NCBI GenBank assembly: GCA_008360975.2
Contig: CM039182.1
Coordinates: forward strand, 85,529,405 to 85,593,404
Source of the DNA: Lichenostomus cassidix
Lineage: Eukaryota; Chordata; Aves; Passeriformes; Meliphagidae
Length of the DNA stretch: 64,000 nt
Direction: 5' to 3'
Shown: one piece after another, positions 38,401-52,392 of the stretch
Numbering within the stretch: position 1 is the first letter of the stretch
How the letters are laid out: each line of letters begins with the position of its first letter
Translations under genes and position numbers: made by a program
Notes under the pieces: model-generated
What the model saw: only the letters and a program-made list of their open reading frames with translations
Database searches by the model: none
Told to the model about the DNA's origin: nothing

Positions 38401-41024
38401 CAGTTAGGTATATAACTAAAAGAGCAAAAGAGTTTACGGAAGCTACTCTTAAAAATACCAAAAGTAATAAAGACTGAGGTTCATAATGTTTTTACAATCT
38501 TCAGTTATAAAATGGTGAGCACAAACTCCAGATTTGTATCTTTCAATGTAATTAATAAAGGCATAGCATTTAAATATATACTTTCTAATTTAAGAAATCA
38601 CAATTGTATTATGTGATTTAAGGTCTAGGACTTTAGGTCTAGAAATTTGTTTTCTGTATGTGAGCCAGTGCCCAGGTTTCAGCAGGAGGAGGTTGCTAGA
38701 AGATACTGAATTCCATTAGAGGTCTAATAAAAACAAAGCTACTTGTGAAAAACATACACGCACAGACAAACTGTTGTGAGGGTCAGCAAGCAGGCTTTTA
38801 GTGCTGCAGTGGGAGGGAGGGATACTGTGCAATTCTGGGAATGCTGTGAGGTTCAGAGTCTCACTGAAATAATTTCCTCAGGAAACATGTTTTTCATGTC
38901 CCTCAAAATGTTTAAGTGCAGACAAGCTTTCTCTTATACTGCTGCATACAGACTTGTTAAAGCATGCTGCTCAATTTTTCATGGCACGTGTGTGATTAGC
39001 AATGCCTTTTCTTCCAACATTGGAATACCTAGCATGCTTTTATGTAATGTCACACAGCTTTTGCCATGTTGCTCAGTGAACTTGCTCCTCCAAACTTCAG
39101 TTCATTTGGAAACATAATGAAATATGTCCTACACAGTTGCAGCTTTCCACCTACACATGAATGACTGTGTGAATGGGCTTTTTTCTGGTTTTATTTGGTC
39201 CTGTTGTCTTGACTCTTATTGATAACGTAGCTATGAGCAAGTCACTTTCCCTGAATAGTGGCAAAACCATGATTTTGTTCTTTCTAGCTTTGAAAGGGGG
39301 GACAGATGTGTCCTCTCTGTACCATCAGCAGGTGGTGCAGAGAGGACCCTCTTAGCAGAGGTTCCTCTTGCTATGCTATTGCACCATCAAAGATGTGCTA
39401 GAGATGGCTGGGAGTCACTGAGGGACTCGTTTGGGGTGCTCAGCCCTTCAACTTGTGGTGCCTGGTTAGCTTGGGGTTGAGGGGTGTCAGTAGAAAAACT
39501 ACCTTTTACTTTACAAGGCAGGCCCTTTCAAAAAATTCAAAAATTCAGAATTCATGGTGACTTGTATGGTTACTCTTTAAGATGGTATCTTAAGTTGGGG
39601 TGCAAGTTTTTATATTTTATTGTAAATCATGGCCAAATAAATAATTTACCGTGTGTGTGCCTTCAGTTTAGTGCTGTTTGTTGTCATGTTTCCCACCCTA
39701 CATGGGGGAAATGCCCATTTCATGACATTGCACTGCAGAGTGACAGAAAATGGCACACCCAGGCCTAATACTCGATTCTTCTACCTTATGGCAGGCTGGA
39801 AACACACCCAGAGGGCATTTGTGTAGTTCTTAATAAACACACACTCTAGCCTGCTGCAAATCTTGTCCAGTGCATCAGAAATCTTAAAACAGGTCCTGGC
39901 AGGCAGGTTTTTCTCTGCCAGCCAGTCAGTCCATCTCTTTCCTGAACGTCAGCTGCAAATTCAGACCTGCTGGTTTAGTTTCTCTTGATGGAAGCCTCAG
40001 TCATCAGTACACCCATGTGGGGTAGTTTATTTTTATTTTTCTTTCAAACTTCACATTTACAAAAGATCTGGAAGCATAAGTCTATGGACAGCCAGCTTTA
40101 AAGGTTTATTGAGCAAGTAGCAATAGACAATTAATAAAAGAGTTCCTAAATTGCTCTACTAGCTGTGTGTACTGGATTTGTATTCAGTTCAGTTTGCCAC
40201 CATAGTAAACTCTTCCCTGCAGTGAGAGTGCTGTTTCAATTGCTACTTCAGGTCTTGTTTTCTGAGGGAATTTGAAGCAGCTCACCAGTGAAACGAGATA
40301 GAAGCCATTATTTTGCAATTTGGACATCAAATCTGCTAAAACTGTGCTTTTTGTAAGGAAAACCAACTTTTTAAAAGAGAGGTTGTACAGGTTCTTCTTT
40401 TAGGCTGTACAAATGGAAGTAGAGCCTGAAGTTTTCTCTAGAACCTTGGTACAAATTTAGAGCAGTATCAAATTTATGAGAGTGAATTTAGTGTGAGTAA
40501 GAGAGAAGATTGGAGCATCTGTCATACAAGAAACTCAGGGTAATGTACTTGAGTTGAGTTTGTACTTGAAAATATACCTAAGTGACTTGCACTCTGACAT
40601 GCAAGAAGCGCATGGCAAAAAAGGGAATTTACTTGATTTACTATTTTGTATAATACATTTCTTTTAACACTATGTAAATATGAAGAAGGAAGGAATTTTT
40701 TACATTATTTGCTTTTTTCCCCCCAGTAACAAGTCTTCTGAATCATGAAGTCATGATTGCTTATGATTGCATTTGCAAATATCTTAGTAGTAAATTACTG
40801 TAAAAACATTTAACTTACTATGTTTGCCTCATGACCTCATCTTCCAAGGTAATTTCATCCACAACTGGATAGGAATACAGACATACAAAATGGAAAACCC
40901 CACAGATACTCGTAGAGCTTTTATATAAACCAGGATAATGCTTTTGGAGATCATTTTAATGAACTGTAGATGGCTTGAAGGGATTAAAGAAGCTTTAAAA
41001 AGCTAAGAGAGATTGAAATTATGT

Positions 41025-41178
41025 CACAGCACCAAGACTGACGAGTTCAAGAAGTGTTTGGACAATACTCTCAGGCACATGGTGTGATTCTTGGGGTTGG
41101 TGCTGTGCAGGGGCAGGAGTTGGACTCAGTGATCCTTTCTCTGGGTCCCTTCCAACTCAGCATATTCTGTGATTGCTA
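41025..41178 (+). mobile_element. CR1 LINE 3'-end fragment
   Basis: Reads 'gagttcaagaagtgtttgga', then 'ttggggttggtgctgtgcag' and 'agttggactcagtgatcc', ending near 'catattctgtgattg'. This is the CR1 3' UTR with its octamer end, in sense orientation relative to RPRD1A. About 150 bp remain; heavily 5'-truncated. Confidence 0.83.
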
Positions 41179-43902
41179 ACCTCTGATACATGTTTTATCA
41201 GTAGATCATGGACAGATGTGCATTAGTGGGGTTATTGCAATCTGTAGGCTTTTGGGAGCAAAATAGTTCATAATGGGAAACAAAAGTTGAGAAAAACGCT
41301 GCATATGTCTTTCCTTGTTCTTTTTAATGTTGTTTACTTGTTCTGTATTCTGCTTTCTCTCTAAACTTTTTTTTCCTCTGGTTGCTCATAATTTCTTCCC
41401 TGACAACCTCTCTTTACATCTTTTTTATTATAAAATAGAACCAGCTATTTGAGCAATTTGGAATTGGGTAAATAATTTAAAAACATGTGGGTGTGCCAAA
41501 TTTGCTGCCTGAAATTGGTTAATTGATAAGGGACTTTTTCATTGTGAATTTTTCTTGGAATTGTTCTGTGTTCTCTATTGGTATCACTTTGCTAAGGCAA
41601 ATTTTTCTCGTCATAATATTTTAATACTAAAGCTTGAGGGTAAGCACTTTTTCTAAAAGCACTCTTTTCTATAATTTTTTAAATTATAGAATTTGTTTCT
41701 ATGTGCATTTTTGGAAAATTTAGATTATGATTCTTTCTTGTTGGTCATGGAAGAGGTGCAGTTGTTTGCTTTCTTCGTGCATAGTAGAGTTTTCACTGGA
41801 GATACTGCCACAGGGCATATGAGGGGCAAGTAAATCAGAATATCTACTGCTTCTATGTAGTTCTCCTTTCCAGCCTTACCTTTCTTATGCTTACATCCCC
41901 ATTGCTGAACACTGCATTTGAAGTATCTATTTCCCATGAAATGAGAGAAAAACACAAAAATCACCATGCTGCATATCAACAATTAGTCTTAAAGGATTAT
42001 TCCCATTAGTCATGTAAACTATAGTTTCAGTTATCAATTGACACTGAGCATATTCATTTACCATTAAGCAAATCAGGCTTGTGAATGCTTATCTTTGAGC
42101 TGTAACTTAATGCTCCTCTTGAGAATCCATGTATGTAAAATGGATGGTTCAACCTACTTAATGAAACTGTGAGAATGAGCTGACAAATGTAGTATGAAAC
42201 TGTCTGGCTGATAAAAGTCATTAGAATATAAACATACTGGATGGCCCATGGCATTTCTTGACATCTTTTGAGAACTGTTCTTTAAAAATCTTTGAAAACC
42301 ACACTGTCTTCAAGTAAGAGTCTTCTGAAATTATAAGGTGGCTGTCTTTCACAGCTCTCTCTTTGGATTGGATGTAAATAATTAATGAACTTGGAAAACA
42401 AAAGACAGACACGAACCATAAAAAAAAAAGAAGTTGGAAGAGCTTTTTCAAAATGTGCAAGGCCAGTTTTACACAGATAGACCCTACACTGATAGATTAT
42501 TTAAAGGATAAAGGTCACCAGCGTGGACTCACCTGTAGCAGAAATTTGGGGTCCTATATCTGCATTGCCGTTATTTATCTCACCCTTAATAAAGTTAATA
42601 CCCAGTCTCAGGTCACTAGAATGCTTTGAATCAAACAATTGTCATTATCTTTCTTGCCTGTAGGTTATCACTGAGGGGTTCTACACTGCAGTTGCAACAG
42701 TGATACATGTTACCCTCCTTTAAGTTCTCTGCTGCTTGGATTAGACTGCTACTAGTGCTTAACCTTGCTACAATAAAACTAGAGTTTGTGCTTCTACATT
42801 ATGTAGCTCTGTCTTTGACAAAAAAAAAAAGGTATCTGAGACATCTGGCTAACCTGGCTAGCAATAAATAAAATCCCTTCCAAGTGACCTGCAGTGTTAA
42901 CTTTAGTTCTCAGATTCATTTTCATCTTCAACATAAGTATAGGTAGTCTTGGCTTTACAGCAGTTTTATACTTTAAGATGCCCTTTTGTGTCTGCTAAGT
43001 AATGAACTTCACAGTCCACGTTTTTGTGATTCAACACTTACAGCACTAGATTGAGAAAGGTGAGTTGCACATGTGAAATCTGAAGTTGGAACTGAGACTG
43101 TTGTAATGACCTACAGGCAAGGGATGCGTGAAATGAGGAATGTATGTCTGACACACACAATTTTTACAGTTCAGCTGCTAGATACAGTAAATATTTGAGC
43201 CTCAACACTTTACACAACTGTTTTTAAATGCATTGCTAAAGGCATGCCTTTTTAATAGACCGTCAAAAATTTTCGTTCATAGATTCCTTTAAAATTAAAC
43301 AGATAGCCTTTAATTTGAATTTCCTATCTATCATTCATGAATAGATGAAACTTCAAGAAGCTCTGTATAAGCCTCCGGCCATTTGATTTTTTTTTCATTT
43401 TCTTATTTTCAAAACTGTTCTGCTTTATCCCTTGTGTGTCTGTATAGAGTAGCAACTTGAGTATTTGAGCACAATTGCTCAGAATTGTTCAAGTACTTGA
43501 TTACTTATCATCAGAAGTTCTCCAAAGCTTCATTCTGTTAACCAGTGTTTGAAACTTAAGAATTCAGTGTAATTTAAGCATCTCTTGGAAGTGTGTAGCA
43601 TTGAGTTTATTATAATGGCTAAATTTTCAATTGTGTAAAAATAGTGTATCAGATATTAAAACACAAGGAAACCAAATTTAATCTCAAGTAGGCATCTTTC
43701 ATTTGAGCTGCTGCTCCTATTTGCCATCCTGGAATGCTTTAAATTAAATCATAGTCCCGTAGAGACTGTCTAATTAAATTAAAGTCTTTATGCAGTAATT
43801 TATTTTATAAATTAAAATTCATCACCCTGGACCTTATATGATTGAGTGGAGATAAATATAATCTAAATCAGCCTAATACTATCCCTGCTAATTAAGCTTA
43901 AT

Positions 43903-44050
43903 CATGGAACCATCAATGTTGGAAGAGACCTTCAAGACCATCCAGCCCAAATGCCCACCCCACACTCAACCACATCACCCACTACCAGATCCAGATGCCT
44001 CTTAAATGCCTCCAGGGATGGTGACTCCACCACTTCCCTGCAGGCTTGCA
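43903..44050 (-). mobile_element. CR1 LINE 3'-end fragment, antisense
   Basis: On the + strand: 'atcatggaaccatcaatgtt', 'ggaagagaccttcaagacca', then 'gcctccagggatggtgactc' and 'caccacttccctg'. This is the reverse complement of a different CR1 subfamily from the 41,025 copy. About 150 bp. Confidence 0.78.
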
Positions 44051-47000
44051 AGTTCTTTTTCTTCTACTTTGCCAAACATTGAGCAACTTCTTGACAACAC
44101 AGTCTTCAACAAGAAGTCTGAGAAGTTGATAATTTTTAAAAAATCTTAAAGAATTACCTTTCAGGTTAAGTAATTTATGTTCTTTCTCAAATTATGAAAT
44201 GGGGAAATGCTTTCTGAGGAGACATGCATTTTGATATACTAATGAAAATCAACCTGAATGTAATGAAATTACGAGCGTTTGGAAAAATCTTACTCTAAAT
44301 ATGCTCATCAGAGACTACCTTAAATATTGCTAACTTCTTTGAAGATCTCTGCTAGTGAGTTTTCCAGCTTGGGCTAAAGAAGACTTCTGCAATTGCAGCC
44401 ATGTGCAGTTGTTCTCTAGGCTGACTATGAGCTGCTTGGCCACTTGCTCTCTATGATGTGGGAGCAAAATTCTTCCCATGGGTGGGTTGTACTGTCCATG
44501 GCTCCCATGAGTCTAAGTAATGGGGAGGTATCAGCTGATGAGTTTGAATGCAAAACTTAGACAAGTTCTTATGGAACTTGGCGCCAGAGGCTGTGGAGAT
44601 GAAAAAGGGGTCCAGGACTAGACATTACAGTAAATAATGGAATTAGGAGATTCAGAAGTTACTGAAGAATAAATTGTGTTTTGTGATAGTGAAGCTTGCC
44701 ATCAGAAAACCTCTGAGAATATTAGTAAATCTATGAACAGAATAATGCATATAGTAAGTCATGCATGAGGGAGTGCATAGAACAAAAAGGAACAAACAAA
44801 GGAGTCGCTAGGTAGTTTCTGAAGCAATGAGAAGCTATTGGTTCAGTGCTATTTACTTAGTTGAAAACGTGGCAATACCAGATGCAAAACAGATATTAAC
44901 ATATCTAAAGAGTTGAAGCTTTCTTCCAGAAATCTATTTTCAAGGAAGTAGGCAGTGTGCAATGGAAGGTTAGCCAAGCCAGTCCTTTCCTAAGCTTGTC
45001 TACCTTGTGTGTGAAGCTTATGGATGTTGGTTCAGTCTCTTAAATTAAAGTTATTTCAGGGTTTATTTATCCTAAACACTAATAAATAGGTTGAGCTTTT
45101 AATTGTACTGCTGATCAATGTGAGCCATGCCAAATTTTAAAGGCAGCACAAAATTTAACCCTGCTCCTCTATTTTCCACAGTGATAGTGAGGCTTGTCTA
45201 AATCCTATAAATCTAGTTGTCAGTCTTCCTTGCAGAAAAATACCCAGACTGCGTGAGGCATGTGATTTTAACAAGATAGAGTCTATAAACAAATACTGTG
45301 GTTCTGAACTTCAGAATCAAGATATCAGGCTATCACATGACATTTGGTTTCATCTGAACCTTTGAAGATTTCTAGTAGTTTTCTGCGCCATTGGACACAG
45401 TGCAGGAGAAGCCTTTGCTCTGTGACGCAGCTCTGCCATCTGTACCTGAAACTGGAAGGCTGGAAAGTCAGAGATCTCAGTTTTAAATACTGTGTACATA
45501 CAGGCCATGGATGCTGATGTACACACATGCCCTCAACACCTTAAAAGCCTTTTAAGCCTTTTGGGTTTTATTTTTTCTGTACTGAAGTATTCTTTTCCAC
45601 CTTACCTTTCTGTAGCTAACAAGGGTGCAGATTAAATATTTCTCTTTTCAGCAAGCCTTTTATTCTTGCTTTGCTATACATTTTCTGCACAGTATTTTGG
45701 TGCATTCCTTAGCCTCAGTTACCGGATGAAGGTTTAAAAGTCATATCAATGTTGTAAAGGGAAAGCATATCCATGAAGTTTCAAGCTCTTTGTCTGTACC
45801 ACCTTCCTATTGCAGAGACTCTATAAAGATCTATTTTAGTTGGAAGGGAATATATTCTCTGCAGTGCACAGCCTGTTTGACCTGCCCACATTTTTTTTAT
45901 TTATGATGTCTGTAGTGTCTGATCAAAAAATATTTGGCTTTTTTGCCTGGTGCTTATTTAATAGATAATTGCTGTTAATCTAGATGCTGAATCAGTACGT
46001 TGTTAGCATTGCTTTCACAAAATATCCATCTACACTGTCGAATAATGGACACTGTAGTAATCTGTGGGAGTCTAATGAGCAGAGTAAGTTCTTCTAATTA
46101 CCTCATAAACCTGCTTTTATGACTGGAAGTACAAAAAAATATTGCCTGAAAGTAGTGTTAAGCCAGTAGCTTAAGCCACTGGAGAAATTGAAGAGACTTT
46201 AATTCCATACACCAGGTTTCCCATATATCCCAAGAGTGAGGTTCTCCATAGGTAGGAAGAAATGCAAATTATGCTCAGTGTAACAAAAGGAAGCATCATA
46301 CTTCCATCTGTCCTTGATTCTTTGAAGTAAAGAGCTCAAGTCTTGCCTTGTTTATAAGGGGTAATTTGAAATTTATCTTGAAATGAGCATAGTGAAAAGG
46401 AAATTGAAGTTCCATAAGGATTTCCACAGTTAAAAGTGTCAAAAATAGGATTGAATTGTTTCTTGGTTGTATAACATCCACCATTTCTAAAGGAGCAACG
46501 ATACTAGAAATAACACTTGGATATCCCAATTCCCGCTCCTCTGCTTTAAGTCACACAAATACACACACTGAGGAAAAAGTTGTAAGTACCTGTGCATGCT
46601 ATTATGATAAAATAGGAAAGGCTGTACATACAGTGAGTGTGGTTGATGATGAGTACTTAATGTTTGTATTCCAGCAGTCCAGGACTACTTTGGTAATGCC
46701 AGGACTATAATAACAGCTTTTAAAATACACAGGCAAACCCTTTCAGAAGAGACTAGTGGTTTTAAATAGAATCAAACTGTGAACAGCAGCTGCCTTGAAA
46801 ATACCTCAAAACTGCTGAGTCACTGTACTTGAAAATCAGCTCTTTTGAACTTGCACACCAGTCATAAAAACTGGACATCTCTTGTGAGTGATTTCTAGAA
46901 TGTTTTCAGGAGTGTCATGGGAAATGAGATGCTCTGGATGGGTGAATATTTTTTCTGCTTGTGGGGGAGGATTGCTGTGACCATCTAACCTGAAGTTTCT

Positions 47001-49891
47001 GATCTCACATATGCAAAATTGGATTAAAATTGCATTCTGTACCTTATACTGCATCAATATAACCAGCTATAAAACCTTACCTCTTTTTTTTTAAATTTAT
47101 TTACTCTAATTTTGCAGTAAAAACTTTGAACAAATTTTCTCAGAGTTCCATATTTCTGAGAAGGCATAAGGAACAAATTTTGACTCCCAAGAGTGCATTC
47201 TGCCAGACATGTTGGTGAGAGGAAGATCACTGTTTTATGTGGGAGACAGAATTTATGAGAAAATTTTCCATAGTGAAAAAAGGAACATACTGTTAGTAGT
47301 ATTGATCAAGCTGATAGTCACTAGGCAACAAGTCCCAGGCAGAATTTATATGGAAAATACTGGATGTCAGAAATGCAGTGTTGTTATGGAAATGATTTAT
47401 TATCAGCTAAAGGGAACTTTAAGGGAGTCAAACAACTGACAGTCTAATATAAGGCACATTTCAGGTTTTGGAGTAAAGTCTAGCAAGAATATCGCTGCTA
47501 AGTCTGTCACTAAGTGACTGTGTATTTGCCTAGCTTCAGGCTTCAAGCTTATGAAGGGATACTGATTGACAGAGAATAAACTTGGACAGGATTCAGCTCT
47601 TTACAAGAACTAACTGCAGGAGGGATTTTATAGTTAATGTCTTTTATGAATTTTAGGCCTGTTCAGTGTATTGATTCTGGTTACAGTCCTTCTCATCCTC
47701 TTCAGTACAGCAGGACATCTTTCACAGTGGAGGCCAGGTCTCCTAGCTTCTTCAAAATTCTCATTGCCCGGTCATCAATCTCCAGGCAGCCTGCTTCTGA
47801 AAATAGGGATTCTGGTTGACTAGTATTCTGTATAGCGCCAAAATATTTGTTTTAGTAAACAATGAAACCTGAGTCTGGTCTTTTCCTCTGGCATTAAAAT
47901 CTATTCCATAAAATAATAGTCAGGGGTCTCTGCAACCCGGACTAAAATGCACAGTGGGAATGCCTGTGATTGGCCTTTTATGTGCTGGCAAAAGATGACA
48001 TGCCTTGCACAGAGTCCACTCACTAAGGTGTCTGGATGCTGCTGTGAAATCAGATATGAAACAGTAAAATATTTGTGACCTTTGGGCATAACTATAGGGA
48101 TGCAATGTCAGGAGACAGACCTTCCTTTCCACAGCCGTGTCCTGAAATCACTTGCACCAAAGAGAATATTTTGGATGAATGTGAGTAAGTGATGGTTTTC
48201 ATAGAACCAAAGGACTCACAGTTGTAGGACTCCTTTGGCCATCTGTATCCTAAAAGGAATGCTGCTTTGCCCCGTGTACTGTACCAGTTCCACTGACTGG
48301 GCATTTGTAGTACTTTAACTCATAAGAATCTGCATGTAATACTTGATTTTGAAATATAAATGATACCAAGGAATTGATGGTCCTATTTCAGGGACACTCC
48401 TTTCTTCTATGTAAAGATTTTTTTTTTTTTAGTTACCCATTACCTTCTCATTAAGAATTTAAGGTATCTCATGGTTCTCTTACTGCCCTTGGTAAGAAGG
48501 TCATGCTGCTGCTAGTAGTTGCAAACTTTTTTTTTTTAATGTGTTGGACCTTGTGCAATAGTCATGATCATGTCCCAGTTACACAACATTTTTTACTACA
48601 TTTTTCTACTCTGTTGGTTCTACTACCAAAAGGTCTTTTCGTTGTTCTTCCTTATTACTCCATGTTATTAACAATATAGTAACATGTTAAAATTATGTTT
48701 AGAGCTTGTAAATAAACAGCATGATTGTTACCGCTTACAGACATTTGCACGGTGTTTTCCTACTTGCTGGAACTTTCAGGTGTTTATATTTGTCAGTGTT
48801 GCAAGATAGTGTAGAATTTTTCCCCACAGTTATTTCAAAGTGCTTATAATCATGACATTTTGGTTATCCATGGGCTGATTATCCAAGTTGTTGATTACCT
48901 ATGTGTGTTATTTCCAGCCATTCTCAGGCTGCAGCAAAACCTGCAGCCACACTAGAAAGCATCTGCATTTGATGTGTTGTGAATTGTATTTTTTCAAGAA
49001 GCACTGCTTTGCCTGCTACTGCTTAGTTTCTTCTGCTTTCCACAGTTTCCAAGTATTTGAAATTTAAATTTTCTGTGAATTGTACCTTAATCTTCTTAGA
49101 TTTTGGAATAACTGTTTTCATTGTATAAAAGCTGGTGTTCTTCTCCATAATGTCTCATGTTTTTAATAGGTGACCACTAACTATATTCTAGTACACTGAT
49201 TTACAATGTTAAACTTCATTTATATAATGTTGTTTCAAGTGAAAAGTGCCTTATAATCATTACATATATCAATTGTGAGTGGTTTGACCTGTATTCCAAC
49301 ACAATATGAAATCCTGTGTTCACAATTCAAAAAGTTTCTGAAATCCCAGGGTTGAATCCCTAAATGTACTGAGGAAATATGTCTTTTATTATAAAAGGTA
49401 ATACAAAATACTTGTCATTGGTCAGCTTGGTGGGGCCAATTAGGCCTGGTTAAGGGCGTATTTGGTTGGTTTTTATTATTTTAGAAGTATGAGATGAAAG
49501 CAACTTCTTTGACATCAGTAAGTTTATCCTTCCAGCCTCTGTTATTGATAGTCGAGTATGTGTACCAACTATCCTTAATTACATTTAAAGAATAATCCCA
49601 TTCTACTAGTTACATTGAAAAAAGCCTATGGTGGGTTTAGCTGGGATTGTCTTCCTTGTTTAGCATTTATGTTCTTAGAGGTCAAAGCGAAATAATCCCA
49701 TATGCTTTTGCTGGGAACATGCTAGAGCTGATACCTCTGTTTCCAAAACACCCAGTTCTCTGGGTTCTCACCTGTTAAAGGCTGTTTATCTAACTTGCAG
49801 AAGGAACATTTAGTTTGGAAAATGTCAAGTGCAGTAAGTATTTGGATGGTAATAGCAAAAGAATCTCATATTGAATTCTTCTTTATTCCAG

Positions 49892-50041
49892 GAGTACAAA
49901 CGCAAGTTAGCCAGAGTGTCCCAAGTACGGAAAGAACTCAGGTCACGGATCCAGAACCTGCCTGATCTCTCTCGACTTCCCAATGTCACGGGCAGCCACG
50001 TACACCTACCGTTTGCAGGAGACATCTACAGTGATGATTGA
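49892..50041 (+). CDS. RPRD1A: RPRD1A coding exon 7 (C-terminus, stop)
   Basis: Encodes residues 263-311 (EYKRKLARVSQVRKELRSRI to FAGDIYSDD) and stop TGA at 50,039-50,041. It includes the end of the coiled coil and the conserved LPDLSRLPNVTG tail. It ends Ser-Asp-Asp where human ends Ser-Glu-Asp. Acceptor TTCTTTATTCCAG. Confidence 0.97.
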   Translation, partial: EYKRKLARVSQVRKELRSRIQNLPDLSRLPNVTGSHVHLPFAGDIYSDD

Positions 50042-52386
50042 TCAGCAGAACATCTCCCCATAACCTCTGCTTTTCTGTGAAATGAGGGGTAGGCCAGACC
50101 GATCGATACTCTTGTAGTATTATTTTTGTATATTGTTGCAGAGTGTCAGTAAAAATACTTTAATAATTTATAAAAAATGGTTTAAAAAGTTGATTTGTTT
50201 ACTATTTTATTGGCGAGTGAACATAAGGGTACATTTATAAAAGTGGCATCTGTGTCTGTTACATTGAAGAATGAATAATTATCTTTTGTAAAGATTTTAG
50301 TTGGGTGCCCTGTAAAAACACATGGTAAAATTTTTCTTATGTACCCTGTATTTAATGTAGATCAACATATAATCAAAACATAATTTTAACTTGAGACATT
50401 TCCGTTGCTAGTGAGGGAGTGAAATGTGGAAATCACAGGTTTATGTTTGCAAGAAGGTTGATGCAATTTAACGCAAAGTTAAAAGTGATCTTACTGTCCA
50501 TTACATTTAAATTACCCACTCCCAAAATAATGTGGGTTTTTCTGAAGTAAATGTTAATAACCAGTTTTCTATTGGAAAATACAAATCACGTTACACTGAG
50601 CCGATCTTCAAATTACTCAAAATACTGCAATATTTTTGTATAATTTACAAGTCAGCATGTAGAAACTATACAATTGACCAGTTTAATTATGTTTCAAAAT
50701 TGTAGCTTTTTACAGCTGCTTAGTTTCTAAATCGAGGGACCATTCATTTGTGATCTAATCCCTTTCTGGAACATCTGTTTCCATCTAAAAAGGTTAATCC
50801 CAGAAATGTGAAGCCATTTTACAGTTTTAATTAAATTGAAAGGTCATTCTCTAAACTGTCTCAATTGCTAAATGCCCATTATTAAAATTTGACAATGTAC
50901 CATCCATACATGCAGCAAGATGATGATACAGCTGTACTGTACATCACCTTCCCCTAAGAAGCCCTGGAGGCCAGCATGGGCTACCACCTCCTCACCTTCA
51001 CCTGCTCCAGCAAATAGTTCTAGATCTCGATCATCTTTTTGTCACACAACAGGAGGAGACAGCTCAGATCTGTGTATAAGTCACACAGCAGAAATTTACC
51101 GCCCAGTTATAAACTCTTTTGCATGGCATAAATGTGGTATTTGTCTGGGAACAGTTGAATTTGTGAAGAACCCTTGTTTCCATATTAGTCATCAGCTTTT
51201 AAGTTCATTTATATACTTAAAGATACAGACAGGCATTTAGCACATTGCCAGGAAGTTTGGACTTTTCAGTCCATCAGAATGAGCCACGTAATTGTTGAAT
51301 GATTTTAAAAATGCCTACCTGTACCTTTGGCATTCAGATGACCTTAAAAACCTGGGCTGCAAATGTGGATGTGTCGTGGGAGTATTTAATGATTGCATTT
51401 TGTTCATGGTTTTGCACTTCTCAGGCATTGTTTTGTACCACTTAAGTTCACAGCTTACAAGTTCAATACACCTCATATGAAAGCAATTTTTTTATGAAAA
51501 ACTATTCATTCTTTTCAAAAGCCACAACAATTCAAAAGAGTCCTGGAGTGAAATTGTTGAAGATAGTTAAATGTCACTTGTTAGTGGTTTCTACAGGGCT
51601 AATCACTAGAATACTTGTTGGATGTGAATGGAGAATAATCATTCTCTTTAAAATAGATACACTTGGACATAAGCATCTCAGTCCAGTTATCTTTTCTCAT
51701 GGAAGGTGCATTAATTAGACCTCAGTTAAGTACAGAAAAAGTCTGAAAAGATAATACAAGCTTGTTGACATAGCAGCCCATAGCATGCAATGTGGAATAC
51801 TGATTTCCTAAAAAATTCTGACAAATAGGAGTACACAAAATAGTTCATCAGAGCTCACTAGCTGTCCAAAGATTTCTAAGTTTTGAGTGGCAATTTTCCA
51901 CTCCATAGGGAAAAAAGAACTGACTGCGTTGAATCCAGAGGATTTAGTTTCTTTAAGTGTAATATGCAAAATTAAATACTTATTGACATCTTTTCAGTGT
52001 AAATTATTAAGAAAATGTTCTGAAGCAATTTTAATGTTTTAAATATTTGTGTTCTAGTATGTTAAACTCCTAAGTTCTTACACACATATATGTGCATTGC
52101 AGTTGCAGTTAAAGCTCAGTTTTGCTAAAGAATAGCACCAAATTTGTGATAAATATTAAACCAGCGTAATCTATGAAGGATTATAAAACAAGTCATAAAA
52201 CAAGAAGCATAAATAGTGAGTTCATGGTTGAATTCCATCCATAGAAAGTTTAATTTGTACCCAGAGGTGATTATAAGTGCAGTGACAAGGCTTATTAGAC
52301 TGCACTGAAAGATCTGTCTTGGATACTCAGAATCATAGGGAATTAAGCTTAAACAATCTTTTGCTGCCTGAATTGAAAATAGCTAC

Positions 52387-52392
52387 AATAAA
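52387..52392 (+). terminator. RPRD1A: Candidate poly(A) signal for RPRD1A
   Basis: AATAAA about 2.35 kb after the stop, followed by 'gttgaacactgca' and then a T-run and 'gatcttg', an acceptable cleavage and downstream-element layout. Confidence 0.4.

Larger units (their letters stand above)
23893..49891 (+). other. RPRD1A: RPRD1A intron 6 (26 kb)
   Basis: A phase-0 intron making up two-fifths of the window. Features seen are a 15-T run (27,506-27,520), a (GGTT)n stretch near 32,444-32,461, and CR1 fragments near 41,025-41,178 (+) and 43,903-44,050 (-). Several AATAAA motifs occur (for example near 26,848 and 27,258). No exon-like frame with recognisable homology is found on either strand; the roughly 60-115-codon frames are at chance level. 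Confidence 0.85.
11938..50041 (+). other. RPRD1A: RPRD1A gene, coding span (7 coding exons)
   Basis: Regulation of nuclear pre-mRNA domain-containing protein 1A (p15RS) binds the phosphorylated C-terminal repeat of RNA polymerase II in the nucleus. In the known family it dimerises through a coiled coil, partners RPRD1B and helps recruit the RPAP2 Ser5 phosphatase. Seven exons join in phase with GT-AG junctions: 11938-12088, 21458-21587, 22302-22408, 22491-22585, 23492-23618, 23717-23892 and 49892-50041. They total 936 nt, or 311 residues, against 312 in the human protein. The CID covers about residues 1-133, a linker about 134-170, and the coiled-coil region about 171-290. The start codon lies in the CpG island with a purine at -3. 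Recognition is firm: nearly every exon aligns to the human protein almost without gaps. Confidence 0.97.

Noticed and set aside
24500..49800. Possible nested or alternative genes in the 26-kb intron
   Set aside because: Open frames are at most about 115 codons, have no recognisable domains, and no CpG island or splice-flanked conserved block stands out.
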